Below the pieces are notes generated by a model. It made no database searches. It worked only from the letters and a program-made list of their open reading frames with translations, and was not told the DNA's origin. From Chloroflexota bacterium (lineage in GTDB: Bacteria > Chloroflexota > Dehalococcoidia > UBA1127 > JACQUN01): a stretch of 17,550 bases of DNA. The stretch is taken from positions 1 through 17,550 of the forward strand of contig JACQUN010000078.1 of the NCBI GenBank assembly GCA_016210285.1, given 5' to 3'. Positions 8,088-14,982 of this stretch are shown in pieces. Both the position numbers and the translations under genes were made by a program. Positions within the stretch are counted from its first letter, which is position 1. Each line of letters opens with the position of its first letter.

Positions 8088-8259
8088 TAGCAGGCTGTCG
8101 AAAAAGGGTGATTCAGAGGGGCGAAGCCCCTTTGACAGAGGTCTGGGGGTGTCCCCCAGATACAATTTACCCCCCCTTCCTGGCCAGAGCCTGTCCTGAG
8201 CCTGGCGAAGGAAAGGGGGCAGGGGGATGGTCGAAAAGGGTTTTTCATCACCCTGCTAG
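8087..8259. mobile_element. MITE-like short element with inverted ends and TA flanks
   Basis: The ends form imperfect terminal inverted repeats. 8087-8105 and the reverse complement of 8241-8259 agree at 16 of 19 positions, both beginning CTAGCAGG. A TA dinucleotide sits at each boundary, as expected for Tc1/mariner- or IS630-type target duplication. The 173-base interior has no ORF. It is built of hairpins: GGGGCGAAGCCCC near 8118-8130, CTGGGGG/CCCCCAG near 8143-8160, and a segment near 8190-8212 resembling widespread intergenic repeats (GTCCTGAGCCTGGCGAAGG). The region 7901-8255 otherwise holds only the fabF promoter and the hairpin at 8071-8087. That it is mobile is inferred from structure; a second copy outside the window would settle it. 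Confidence 0.5.
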
Positions 8260-9374
8260 ACCTCGACGACGGTCTTCATTGCCTCTGGAATGGCACTGGA
8301 AAGGGCGGAGCGCGCCTCCTCCAACGGGAGCCGATGGGTGATGAAGCGGGCGAGGAGTTCTGGGAAGCGTTGGTTGAGCAGGCTGAGCGCCCCTACGGCG
8401 CCCTGCAAGTGGCGACGATTCGATGCGGTGCACCCCAGGATGGTGCAGTTGGCTTCCGCCAGGGCTCGCCAGAGCGCCGCACCCTCACCAGGGGCCCGGC
8501 TCCGGCCCAGCGGCGTGCCCAGCAGCACCATGACAGCATTCCTGGCCATGATGGGGACAAGGGCCGGGGGCATGCCGGGGTCCCCGGTAGCCTCTATCAC
8601 CACGTCAACCTCGTTCACCCAGTTCGGCAGTTCCCGGACTGGCGCCTGCTCAGCACTCAGGTAAACGGCTCCAGCTTCGGCGAGCAAACGGGCTACGGGG
8701 GAGCCTGAGGGTTGCGTGGAGTAAACGTACGCCGTTGCTCCGCTGACGGCCAGCAGGATGCCGGTGAGAAACCCGAGGGTGCCCGCACCCGCAACCAGGA
8801 CCCGTTTGCAGGAGGCCCAGCCCGCCTGGTCCCAGGCGTGCTCTGGGTGGATGCAGCGAGCCCGTATCTGCCGCTGGATCCGGCGGGCCTCCTCCAGGGC
8901 CTTTCCTGCGATGCTGAGGGGCTCCGCCAGCACGGCAACCTCCGCCGTCTCCCTGGGCACTTGCACCAGAGAAGCCTCGTCGTCCACCGTATACTCCGCC
9001 ATGTACCCGTGGGCCTTCCAGATGCCACGCTCGCGGTAGAGGCCGCTGTAGCACCGGTCACTTTCGCCGTGGTTGCAACTCTCACAGACGCCACAGCTTC
9101 GGCGCACGGTGGCGACCACGGTGTCCCCCAGTCGCAGTTGACGGACCCCAGGGCCGCGCTCCACCACTCGCCCTACCATCTCGTGGCCGAGGATGAGGGA
9201 AGTGGCGTTGGGCGGCGCCTTCACCTCTTGGCCCCGCAGGATGTTGTAGTCCGTGTCGCAGAGGCCGACCTGCTGAACCTTGACTCGCACTTCAGTAGGG
9301 GACGTGACCGCCGGCTCCGGCGTCTCGATGAGGTTCACTTTCCTCGTGCGGAGGTGCACGGCCAACGCCTTCAT
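8256..9374 (-). CDS. Zinc-dependent alcohol/sugar dehydrogenase, glucose 1-dehydrogenase (GlcDH) type
   Basis: This is a medium-chain dehydrogenase/reductase closest in motif pattern to archaeal-type glucose 1-dehydrogenases, which oxidise aldoses with NAD(P). Numbering from the ATG at 9374, the catalytic zinc site is Cys39 (GLCDTDY), His64-Glu65 (GHEMVG) and the EPLSIAGKALEEA block. The structural zinc loop has Cys94, Cys97, Cys100 and Cys108 after the VRRSCG signature. RGIWKAHGYMAEY is characteristic of the GlcDH branch. The Rossmann motif is GAGTLG. I prefer 9374 over the ATG at 9401: the predicted -10 box at 9406-9411 puts transcription start near 9399, and GAGGGGGG precedes 9374. The TAG stop at 8256-8258 lies in the right end of the MITE-like element, so the native C-terminus may have been slightly altered. 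The substrate is uncertain. Confidence 0.85.
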   Translation of the reverse strand: MKALAVHLRTRKVNLIETPEPAVTSPTEVRVKVQQVGLCDTDYNILRGQEVKAPPNATSLILGHEMVGRVVERGPGVRQLRLGDTVVATVRRSCGVCESCNHGESDRCYSGLYRERGIWKAHGYMAEYTVDDEASLVQVPRETAEVAVLAEPLSIAGKALEEARRIQRQIRARCIHPEHAWDQAGWASCKRVLVAGAGTLGFLTGILLAVSGATAYVYSTQPSGSPVARLLAEAGAVYLSAEQAPVRELPNWVNEVDVVIEATGDPGMPPALVPIMARNAVMVLLGTPLGRSRAPGEGAALWRALAEANCTILGCTASNRRHLQGAVGALSLLNQRFPELLARFITHRLPLEEARSALSSAIPEAMKTVVEV

Positions 9375-9405
9375 ACCTGCCCCCCTCGCCAACCCAAACA
9401 TCCCT

Positions 9406-9436
9406 ATTGTATCCGTAGAGGCTTCAAAAGTCCCAA
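9406..9436 (-). promoter_or_regulatory. Predicted promoter of the GlcDH-type dehydrogenase
   Basis: On the - strand TACAAT (9406-9411) is preceded by TTGGGA (9431-9436) at 19-base spacing, which is long. The start would be near 9399, about 25 bases before the ATG at 9374. This supports 9374 rather than 9401 as the translation start. Confidence 0.4.
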
Positions 9437-9628
9437 TTGTCCAGAGGGAAAAGTACTATCTTCTTGGGGGACGGGCCACCCTCGATCCAGGGGAGACACC
9501 GGGCGCTGCCTTGCAGGGCCGCCCGCCTCTCTACAGGCGCAGGGGCCGCAGTCTGTGCGGTGTTCGGCGGGGCCCCCTGGCATCAGAGCGACGCCCTCGG
9601 CACCCTCCAGGGAGTACCTTTTTCCCCC

Positions 9629-9657
9629 TTGACAAGACGCCTGCACCCCCCTATTGT
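9629..9657 (+). promoter_or_regulatory. Consensus-like promoter for the hydrolase/selenoprotein operon or a leader RNA
   Basis: A perfect TTGACA (9629-9634) is followed after exactly 17 bases by TATTGT (9652-9657), a four-of-six -10 box. It is the best -35 match I found by eye in the window. The predicted start near 9664 leaves a leader of about 400 bases before the first gene at 10063. The stretch 9402-9628 shows no convincing gene. Confidence 0.55.
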
Positions 9658-9663
9658 CTTTGC

Positions 9664-10062
9664 TAGGTGCCGCTCACGAGGAATGGCCTGTAGGTACCCC
9701 TCGTTTCTGCTCGCCCTTGCCACAGGGAGAGCAGCCGACAGGAACGCTGAAGCGGGGGCAAGCGAAGAAAGGTGGTGGCGGGAGAAGCCTGGCACTCCTT
9801 CCCGACTGCAAGAGCGTGTCCTGTCTCATCCCGTTGCTGTCCTGTAGTGAAAAGCAAGGCTTTTTCTTGTGTTCTCCAAATGCTGCGGAACACCAGCACA
9901 CCAGGACAAGGCGAAGGCGCAGCGCCTCGCCCTTGCTGATGGGACAGGAAGCGGCGGCGGGTGTGGCCGGAGTGAGCGGGTGGAAGTTGCTAGCTGGCTG
10001 AGAAGAGCGTACTTCTGGTGGCACAGGTAGATACGGCACGGAGCCAAGGAGGGTTCGCACCC
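9664..10062 (+). ncRNA. Long structured leader or small RNA candidate (unassigned)
   Basis: No convincing gene lies here, but several inverted repeats do. 9707-9712 pairs with 9729-9734 (CTGCTC/GAGCAG), with CCCT/AGGG inside. A weak AAAAGC/GCTTTT hairpin followed by T residues lies at 9850-9865. A strong GC hairpin spans 9908-9934. CCTGTCTCATC at 9820-9830 pairs with GATGGGACAGG at 9938-9948, enclosing most of the structure. I looked for RNase P RNA, tmRNA, SRP RNA and known riboswitch signatures and saw none. It may be a regulatory leader, an independent small RNA, or a second small inverted-end element of about 129 bases (9820-9948). Confidence 0.3.
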
Positions 10063-10899
10063 ATGAAAATCGGGAAGATGGAGGTCTGCCTCCTCAGCGA
10101 CGGTGTGTTCAAGCTCGATGGGGGGGTTCTCTTCGGACAGGTCCCCAAGGTGGTGTGGGAGCGAAAGGTCAAGCCCGACAGGCGGAACCGAGTGCTGCTG
10201 GGCCTGAACTCGCTGCTTATCCTTTCTGCCGATGGGAACATCCTGGTGGATACGGGCGTCGGGACGAAGGTCAGCGATACCCAGAAAGAGATCTACGGCC
10301 TGGGGAACACGAAGCTGCTGAAGAACCTCAGGGACATCGGCCTGTCACCCCGGGATATCCGCACCGTAATCCTTTCTCACCTCCACTTCGACCATTGCGG
10401 CGGCAGCACCAGGCAGAACCGCCGTGGAGAGATGGTGCCGACCTTTCCAAAGGCGCAGTACCTTGTCCAAAGGGCAGCCTGGGACGACGCCAGCCAACCC
10501 AATGAGCGCGGGAAAGCCTCCTTCCACCAGGATGATTTCCAGCCGCTCCTGGGGCGGGAGCAGATGGAGCTCCTCGACGGTGACAAAGAGGTCGCCAGTG
10601 GGGTGTTCCTCAAGGTCACCAACGGGCATTGCCGTGGGCATCAGATGGTCCTGGTGAACCACGGCGGCACCAAGATGGCGTTCCTGGGAGACCTGGTCCC
10701 AACACCGCATCACCTGGCGCTGCCCTACATCACCGCTCTGGACCAGTTCCCCGAGGAGACCCTGGAGCAGAAGCGGGAGCTCCTCAAGACGGCTGAGCGA
10801 GAGGGGTGGCTCATCGTCTTCGCACACGGCCACGACCAGCGGGCAGGCTACCTGGAGCGCCGGGATGGCCGGCTGTGCCTGCGCCCCGTCACCCTGTAG
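10063..10899 (+). CDS. Metallo-beta-lactamase-fold hydrolase
   Basis: The protein has the MBL fold, used by a wide range of zinc hydrolases. The metal-binding signature is HLHFDH, with His106, His108, Asp110 and His111. Further metal ligands are expected at the His in TNGHCRGH, the Asp in FLGDLVPT and the His in FAHGHDQ. The start is ATG at 10063, because AAGGAGGG at 10046-10053 lies nine bases upstream; a GTG at 10018 would add 15 residues without RBS support. The predicted product has 278 residues and no signal peptide, so it is probably cytoplasmic. It heads a probable three-gene operon, with only 23 bases before the DsbA-family gene. The substrate cannot be assigned; thioester, glyoxalase-like or lactonase activities are all possible for this family. 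Confidence 0.9.
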   Translation: MKIGKMEVCLLSDGVFKLDGGVLFGQVPKVVWERKVKPDRRNRVLLGLNSLLILSADGNILVDTGVGTKVSDTQKEIYGLGNTKLLKNLRDIGLSPRDIRTVILSHLHFDHCGGSTRQNRRGEMVPTFPKAQYLVQRAAWDDASQPNERGKASFHQDDFQPLLGREQMELLDGDKEVASGVFLKVTNGHCRGHQMVLVNHGGTKMAFLGDLVPTPHHLALPYITALDQFPEETLEQKRELLKTAEREGWLIVFAHGHDQRAGYLERRDGRLCLRPVTL

Positions 10900-10922
10900 G
10901 GAGGGAGTAGGAGGCGACTGCT

Positions 10923-11570
10923 GTGGCCCAAGACGCAAGAAGCGTGCAGATTGTTGTCTTCTCAGACTATCTGTGACCCTGGTGCTATGTGGCAGCCGTG
11001 CGGCTGTACAAGGTCCAGGAGGAGTTCGGGGAGCGGGTGTCCATCACCATGAAGGCGTATCCTCTCTTCCCCAACGACGTGCCAGGCCGGAAGCTGGGCA
11101 CCCACAGCGTCATGGGCCGGATGCGAGCCGGTATGGACGCCCAGGAAGACGGCATCCTCTTCACCCCCTGGCCGGAGGAGCGCCCCATGCCCAGCACCAG
11201 CATGGCAGCCCTGGAGGCCGCCAAGTGTGCTCAGCTTCAGGGCGCCGAGGCGTTCAAACGGTATGACCTGGCCCTGTTCAAGGCATTCTTCACGGATTGC
11301 CTCGACATCGCCGACAGGGACGTGCTGGTGCGGCTGGCAGAGGAGGTGGGGCTGGAGCGGGGCCCCTTCCTCACGGAGCTGGAGAGCGCCTCGCAGCAGC
11401 CCAGGGTGGTCATGGAGTTTCTGGAGTGCGTCGAGAAGTACAACTCCTGGGCCCAGGGCATTCCGCTCCACACCTTCAACGACGGGCCGCCCCTGGTGGG
11501 CTGCGCCCCACTGGCGGTGTACCGAACGGCGGTGCTGCGCCAGCTTGATCCCATGGCCGCCCTGGGGTAG
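10923..11570 (+). CDS. DsbA/FrnE-family thiol oxidoreductase, predicted selenoprotein (UGA = Sec18)
   Basis: The protein is a thioredoxin-fold DsbA-family oxidoreductase. The start is GTG at 10923, eight bases after a perfect AGGAGG (10909-10914). The first 17 codons read VAQDARSVQIVVFSDYL, then an in-frame TGA at 10974-10976, then PWCYVAAVRLYKVQEEFG. Family members read DYLCPWCY here, so the UGA sits precisely at the first cysteine of the CxxC active site, giving Sec18-Pro-Trp-Cys21. The frame stays open for about 200 more codons with full family character, including a cis-proline loop (QGIPLHTFN, Pro181) and a PLVGCAPLAVYR C-terminus. The product is 215 residues, normal for the family. A hairpin beginning 12 bases after the UGA could act as SECIS. 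A conventional gene call would begin at the GTG at 10989, after the active site. The alternatives are a nonsense mutation or a sequencing error. There is no signal peptide. Confidence 0.85.
10988..11010 (+). promoter_or_regulatory. SECIS-like hairpin downstream of the in-frame UGA
   Basis: GCAGCC (10992-10997) pairs with GGCTGT (11002-11007) around a GTGC tetraloop. TGT (10988-10990) and ACA (11008-11010) extend the stem past one bulged G at 10991. CCTGG at 10978-10982 can pair with CCAGG at 11015-11019 as an outer helix. The apical loop begins with G and lies 21 bases after the UGA. Bacterial SECIS elements lie within the coding region just downstream of the UGA and typically have a G at the start of the apical loop. 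Function is inferred from position and shape. Confidence 0.55.
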
Positions 11571-11640
11571 TGCCCAGGCACCTCGCAACCCTGCGACTGG
11601 AAAGCGGCAGGGTATCTGGACAGGAAAGAGGAGAAGAAGC

Positions 11641-11967
11641 ATGCCCGCGGCGCGTATCTCCATCATGCTGCCATCCCCCGGGCATCGGCAGGAGGTGGAA
11701 CACCTCCTGGACGCCCTGGAGGAGTTCGTAGCCAAGCACCCAGGCTACATCATGGGCTTCCGCTTCAACGGGGCGGAGAACAAGGAGGAGGTGGGGCGGG
11801 TGTCCCTCTGGGCCAGCGACGAAGAGGCCAACCGTGTTGCCATGTTGGACCACACCATAGCACTCCGCGCCCGCCTCCACCGGCTCATCGAGCCGGGGCA
11901 CGTAGAGCGTCTCGTCATCGTTGCAGGGAACCCCAAGAACCTCCCGAAAGCCCCAGCATCGAGCTAG
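11641..11967 (+). CDS. Small ABM-like (dimeric alpha/beta barrel) protein
   Basis: The 108-residue protein has the pattern of antibiotic-biosynthesis-monooxygenase/ferredoxin-like fold proteins. A beta strand (ARISIMLP) is followed by a helix (HRQEVEHLLDALEEFVAKH), then GYIMGFRFNGAENKEEVGRVSLWASDEEANRVA, which is the usual strand-strand-helix of this fold. The C-terminal part (VERLVIVAG) is a final strand. GAGGAG at 11628-11633 lies seven bases before the ATG. It follows the selenoprotein by 70 bases in the same direction and is probably its operon partner. Such proteins may bind haem, quinones or small aromatics, but the ligand here is unknown. Confidence 0.6.
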   Translation: MPAARISIMLPSPGHRQEVEHLLDALEEFVAKHPGYIMGFRFNGAENKEEVGRVSLWASDEEANRVAMLDHTIALRARLHRLIEPGHVERLVIVAGNPKNLPKAPASS

Positions 11968-12135
11968 GCCTCCCGGTGCGCCCTTCGCTCCCGGCCACCA
12001 ACAGGCGGAGCCTCACCCGAAGGGAGCACACCTGGGGCCGTTCGCAGTTTCCCTTCAGAACTCCTCCACCTGCACCCGTCGTAGTATCGGTGAGGCGCTA
12101 TCAGGGCAAGGGCGATCCCAGCAGAGGAGGATTCG

Positions 12136-12858
12136 ATGGCTGCCCAGCAGGAGTCGTGGCTCCAGCGCGCCCACCGGGCTCTGGAGTACCGCCGGGAGGC
12201 GCTGGAGTTCATCAGCCGGGCACGGCGCCAGTTTCCCTCCAGCTCTCCACTCCATGCGGCGGCCATCACCAGGCTCTGGCTGGCGGCGGATGACGCCGAC
12301 CCCCTTATCTGCACCCTTCTGGAGGAGATGAATCAGGGCCTGCTGGCGGGCCGCGGCGAGGCGGACACGACCCGCGGCGCAGCGCTCCGGGCGAGTCCCC
12401 TGGGCCTGGGGCCCCTGCACCCCGACCCCGAGCTCGCCAGCCTTGGCGGGGGGCCCTTTGGCCCTGGAGAGGCGCAGGAGACCCTCTTCTACGAGTGCAA
12501 CTGGACCCTGACCTGGGAAGGCGGCAAGAAGGGCATCCTCTTGAACCTTGCTGTGGACGCCGAGGGGGTGCTCTCCCCCCTCAAGGTGGCGTCGAAAAGC
12601 ACAGCCGAGAGCCAGGCGTTGCCTCTGCCAATTCAGCGAGATGCCCTCCAGGAGGCACTGGCCCAGGCGTATGCCACCGAGGCCACCGTGGACCTGCTGC
12701 TGGCCCAACTCCAGGAGATGACGGCGCAGGCAGAGGCCCTGGAGGTGGAGATGCAGAAGCGCGCCCTGGCCGACCTGGGGCTGGACGACCCGGCGGCCGA
12801 GGCTGCCAAGCCCAGAGCGAAGGGGAAGGGGACGCAGCGCCGCAGGGGCAAGAGGTAG
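12136..12858 (+). CDS. Hypothetical protein, helical, with basic C-terminal tail
   Basis: I do not recognise this 240-residue protein. The gene is well supported: AGGAGG at 12125-12130 lies five bases before the ATG, and codon use matches its neighbours. The N-terminal third is helical and rich in Arg, Glu and Ala (AHRALEYRREALEFISRARRQF). The middle contains a Gly/Pro-rich linker and a possible beta section (YECNWTLTWEGGKKGILLNLAVD). Residues around 170-215 form a probable coiled coil (LLLAQLQEMTAQAEALEVEMQ). The tail is strongly basic (RAKGKGTQRRRGKR), suggesting contact with nucleic acid or another polyanion. It stands alone, 168 bases after the ABM-like gene. No catalytic motif is visible. 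Confidence 0.7.
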   Translation: MAAQQESWLQRAHRALEYRREALEFISRARRQFPSSSPLHAAAITRLWLAADDADPLICTLLEEMNQGLLAGRGEADTTRGAALRASPLGLGPLHPDPELASLGGGPFGPGEAQETLFYECNWTLTWEGGKKGILLNLAVDAEGVLSPLKVASKSTAESQALPLPIQRDALQEALAQAYATEATVDLLLAQLQEMTAQAEALEVEMQKRALADLGLDDPAAEAAKPRAKGKGTQRRRGKR

Positions 12859-12910
12859 GAGTTAGCGACGATGCCCATAGCGCATGCAGAGCTCAGGCGA
12901 CCTCAGGGCG

Positions 12911-12986
12911 GCCAATACCCGCACTGTTTCTGGGCCCGCTAGCAGGTATTGGCGAGGTCAGGGTGGGATAAGCTCAGCAATACCTG
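12911..12986. repeat. Three-segment inverted repeat with mutually exclusive pairings
   Basis: GCCAATACC (12911-12919) is the exact reverse complement of GGTATTGGC (12945-12953). CAGGTATTG (12943-12951) is the exact reverse complement of CAATACCTG (12978-12986). The middle segment can therefore pair with either side but not both at once. The rest of 12859-13062 holds only short hairpins (for example AGCCC/GGGCC near 13004-13017) and no gene I can support. Confidence 0.4.
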
Positions 12987-13062
12987 TCGGCCAAACCGAA
13001 TTAGCCCAAAAGGGCCTCCGTATCTACCTTAGCTCCCCGTGTAAGGGGAACCCCCGATGTGC

Positions 13063-13392
13063 TCAGGACATGCGGATGATTCTCATCTTCGGCGACAGGC
13101 GAGGATAGACGAGTGTTCCAATGGTTCGAAACGTGTGAATTCTTAAGTCGTTTCGGCCATGGCGTAGATTTGTGTTAATGTTTTGCGAGTCGGCAAGCCA
13201 AATTTCATAGTTCTGAAGGTCTTTGTCTATTAAGACCCGAAGTGCCGCATCGAACTCGAAATCAGCAAACCTCCCTATAGTACCGAGAAGGCTTACTCGC
13301 TTCCCCTTTTTCCGCAGCCTGCTAAACTCTTTCATTGTCCTCGTTATCTGTTCATTAGTTCGAATATGTTCGAACACCTTATAGCCCTCCAA
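13063..13392 (-). CDS. Small hypothetical protein in a lower-GC patch, possibly a gene fragment
   Basis: This is an open frame of up to 109 residues starting at a TTG. An internal ATG at 13335 with a GAGG-type site just upstream would give 90 residues. Base composition is clearly lower in GC than the surrounding genes, and codon use (many AAA, AAT and ATA) is unlike its neighbours, suggesting recent transfer. The peptide has basic and hydrophobic stretches such as KKGKRVSLLGTIGRFADFEF and ALRVLIDKDLQNYEIWLADS, compatible with an alpha/beta domain. I do not recognise a family. It may be the C-terminal remnant of a longer protein; an overlapping frame to its 5' side (13344-13601) is not convincingly coding. 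Confidence 0.4.
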   Translation of the reverse strand: MEGYKVFEHIRTNEQITRTMKEFSRLRKKGKRVSLLGTIGRFADFEFDAALRVLIDKDLQNYEIWLADSQNINTNLRHGRNDLRIHTFRTIGTLVYPRLSPKMRIIRMS

Positions 13393-13561
13393 TCTAGCTT
13401 CGACTGATGCTCGTTGCTCCTTGGGCAGGATTCGATCTTACGTCCATGTTCGGTCTCGCTACTATAGTGCTGCCGTGGGGTTCCGCACAAGGGATCGCTG
13501 CACCCCCTAGGGTTTCCAATCCCTGCAAAGCTGAACACTATGCCGACCTCATCCAACCCCA

Positions 13562-13580
13562 AGCGGGATGGAATCCCGCT
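13562..13580. terminator. Hairpin downstream of the aminotransferase
   Basis: AGCGGGAT and ATCCCGCT form a perfect eight-pair stem with a three-base loop, about 50 bases past the end of the - strand aminotransferase. The tract that follows on the - strand is TGGGGTTGG rather than poly-T, so termination strength is doubtful. The stretch 13393-13631 otherwise shows no supported gene. Confidence 0.4.
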
Positions 13581-13631
13581 GTCGTCTGTCGCCAGGCCCA
13601 CGGCGAACGGCGCTGGCCCGTGAGGGGAGTT

Positions 13632-14933
13632 CTACCGCGTCTTGTTCAACACGCTCAGGGCGTCCTTGAAAGCCCCCAGGGTCTCCTGGATGTCCTGCTG
13701 CGAGTGCGCCAGGGAGACGTAGAACTTGTTGCTGCCCTTGAAGATGCCCCGCTCCAGCAGCAGCGAGTTCAGGCTACGGAGCATCGCCCCGTTGGCTTGC
13801 AGCGTGCTACGGTAGTCCACGATGGGCGTGTCCGTGAAGTAGACGTCAAACAGGGGGTCTTCCCCCACCACCTGGGCGGGTATCTCCGCCTCCTGGAGCA
13901 GGCGCTCCATCCCCTGTCGGAGGGTGCGTCCTGAAGCGAACAGCTTCTCGTAGGTGCCGGGTCGCTGTAGCTCCCGGAGAGTCGCCAGGCCCGCTGCCGC
14001 GGCCACCGGGTTCCCGCTCAGGGTGCCGACCTGCGGCACGAACCCCTCGCTGCGGCCCGGGTCCAGGAGGTCCATGATCTCATCCCGGCCTGCCACCGCC
14101 GCCAGCGGGAACCCGCCACCCACGATCTTGCCGTAGCTTGCCAGGTCAGGCACGACGCCGTAGTGCTCCTGGGCGCCCCCGTAGGCAAAGCGGAAGCCTG
14201 TGACCACCTCGTCGAAGATCAGCGGGATCTCATACTCCTGGGTCACCTTTCTCAGCCCTTGCAGGAAGCCCGGCTTGGGGGGAATGACCCGCTGAAAGGG
14301 CTCCACGATGACCCCGGCCAGCTCCCGCCGGTGCTCCTGGATGATGGTGGCGGTAGTCTCCAGGTCGTTGAAGGGAGCCACCAGGACCTCGGCCTGCAGG
14401 CACCCCGGAATCCCGGGGGAGTCCACGGCGGCACGGGGAAATGACGGTGGGTTCTTCGGGTTGACGCTCATCATGGCGTAGTCGTTGCTGCCATGATACC
14501 CGCCTTCAAACTTCAGGATCTTGTCCTGCTTGCGGTACGCCCGGGCCAGGCGCATCGCATAGAACGTCGCCTCGGAGCCGCTGGCGGTAAAGCGCACCTT
14601 CTCCGCGCAGGGGATGGCCTTCACCATCTCCTCGGCCAGGTAGATAATGGCCTCGTTCGTAGCGAAGAAGGTGGTTCCCTGCTCCACCGCCCGGCTGGCC
14701 GCCGCCACGACAGCCGGATGGGCATGGCCCAGGACCATAGGGCCAGAGCCCAGGAGGTAGTCAATGTACTCGTTGCCGGAGACATCCCAGACATGGGAGC
14801 CTTTGCCGGCCTTGATGAGCACAGCCCGCTCTGGGGGGAGGTAGACGTTGCCCAGGGTCCCGCCGGGGAGCACACGCGCAGCCCGCTCCACGAGGGCGGT
14901 CTCCTGGGGAGTTCGCGGCTTGCGGGACGGCAT
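13632..14933 (-). CDS. Class-III aminotransferase, glutamate-1-semialdehyde 2,1-aminomutase-like
   Basis: This is a PLP-dependent fold-type I enzyme of the subgroup containing HemL and related omega-aminotransferases. The 433 residues are a full-length protein. Conserved features in order are DVSGNEYIDYLLGSGPMVLGHAHP (about 50-73 overall), the phosphate-binding TASGSEA (117-123), GGYHGS (144-149), Asp241 in IFDEVVTGFRF and the Schiff-base Lys269 in SYGKIVGGGFPLAAV. The last is close to the HemL signature LGKIIGGGMP. AAGGAGG lies five bases before the ATG at 14933. No other haem genes are nearby, so a role outside haem synthesis, such as amino-acid or amine transamination, is quite possible and I give no symbol. 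The 3' half of a tRNA-Arg lies just upstream on the same strand. Confidence 0.9.
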   Translation of the reverse strand: MPSRKPRTPQETALVERAARVLPGGTLGNVYLPPERAVLIKAGKGSHVWDVSGNEYIDYLLGSGPMVLGHAHPAVVAAASRAVEQGTTFFATNEAIIYLAEEMVKAIPCAEKVRFTASGSEATFYAMRLARAYRKQDKILKFEGGYHGSNDYAMMSVNPKNPPSFPRAAVDSPGIPGCLQAEVLVAPFNDLETTATIIQEHRRELAGVIVEPFQRVIPPKPGFLQGLRKVTQEYEIPLIFDEVVTGFRFAYGGAQEHYGVVPDLASYGKIVGGGFPLAAVAGRDEIMDLLDPGRSEGFVPQVGTLSGNPVAAAAGLATLRELQRPGTYEKLFASGRTLRQGMERLLQEAEIPAQVVGEDPLFDVYFTDTPIVDYRSTLQANGAMLRSLNSLLLERGIFKGSNKFYVSLAHSQQDIQETLGAFKDALSVLNKTR

Positions 14934-14982
14934 GACGGCCTCCTTATGTGCATGACTGATTGCGCTCTAACGCACAGGAAAG

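Noticed and set aside
9654..10001. A 115-codon + strand frame in the leader
   Set aside because: No start site support, poor amino-acid composition, and it lies over the structured repeats.
10989..11570. Short DsbA-like gene beginning at the GTG at 10989
   Set aside because: This start follows the active site, has no Shine-Dalgarno, and is explained by a gene caller treating the UGA as a stop. The RBS-supported start is 10923.
13407..13490. A possible tRNA on the - strand (AAGATCGAATCCTGCC resembles a T-arm)
   Set aside because: The T-stem has a mismatch and no acceptor partner, D-arm or anticodon arm can be found.
13344..13601. An 85-codon - strand frame overlapping the small hypothetical gene
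   Set aside because: No RBS, no family character, and it overlaps the terminator-like hairpin; probably chance.
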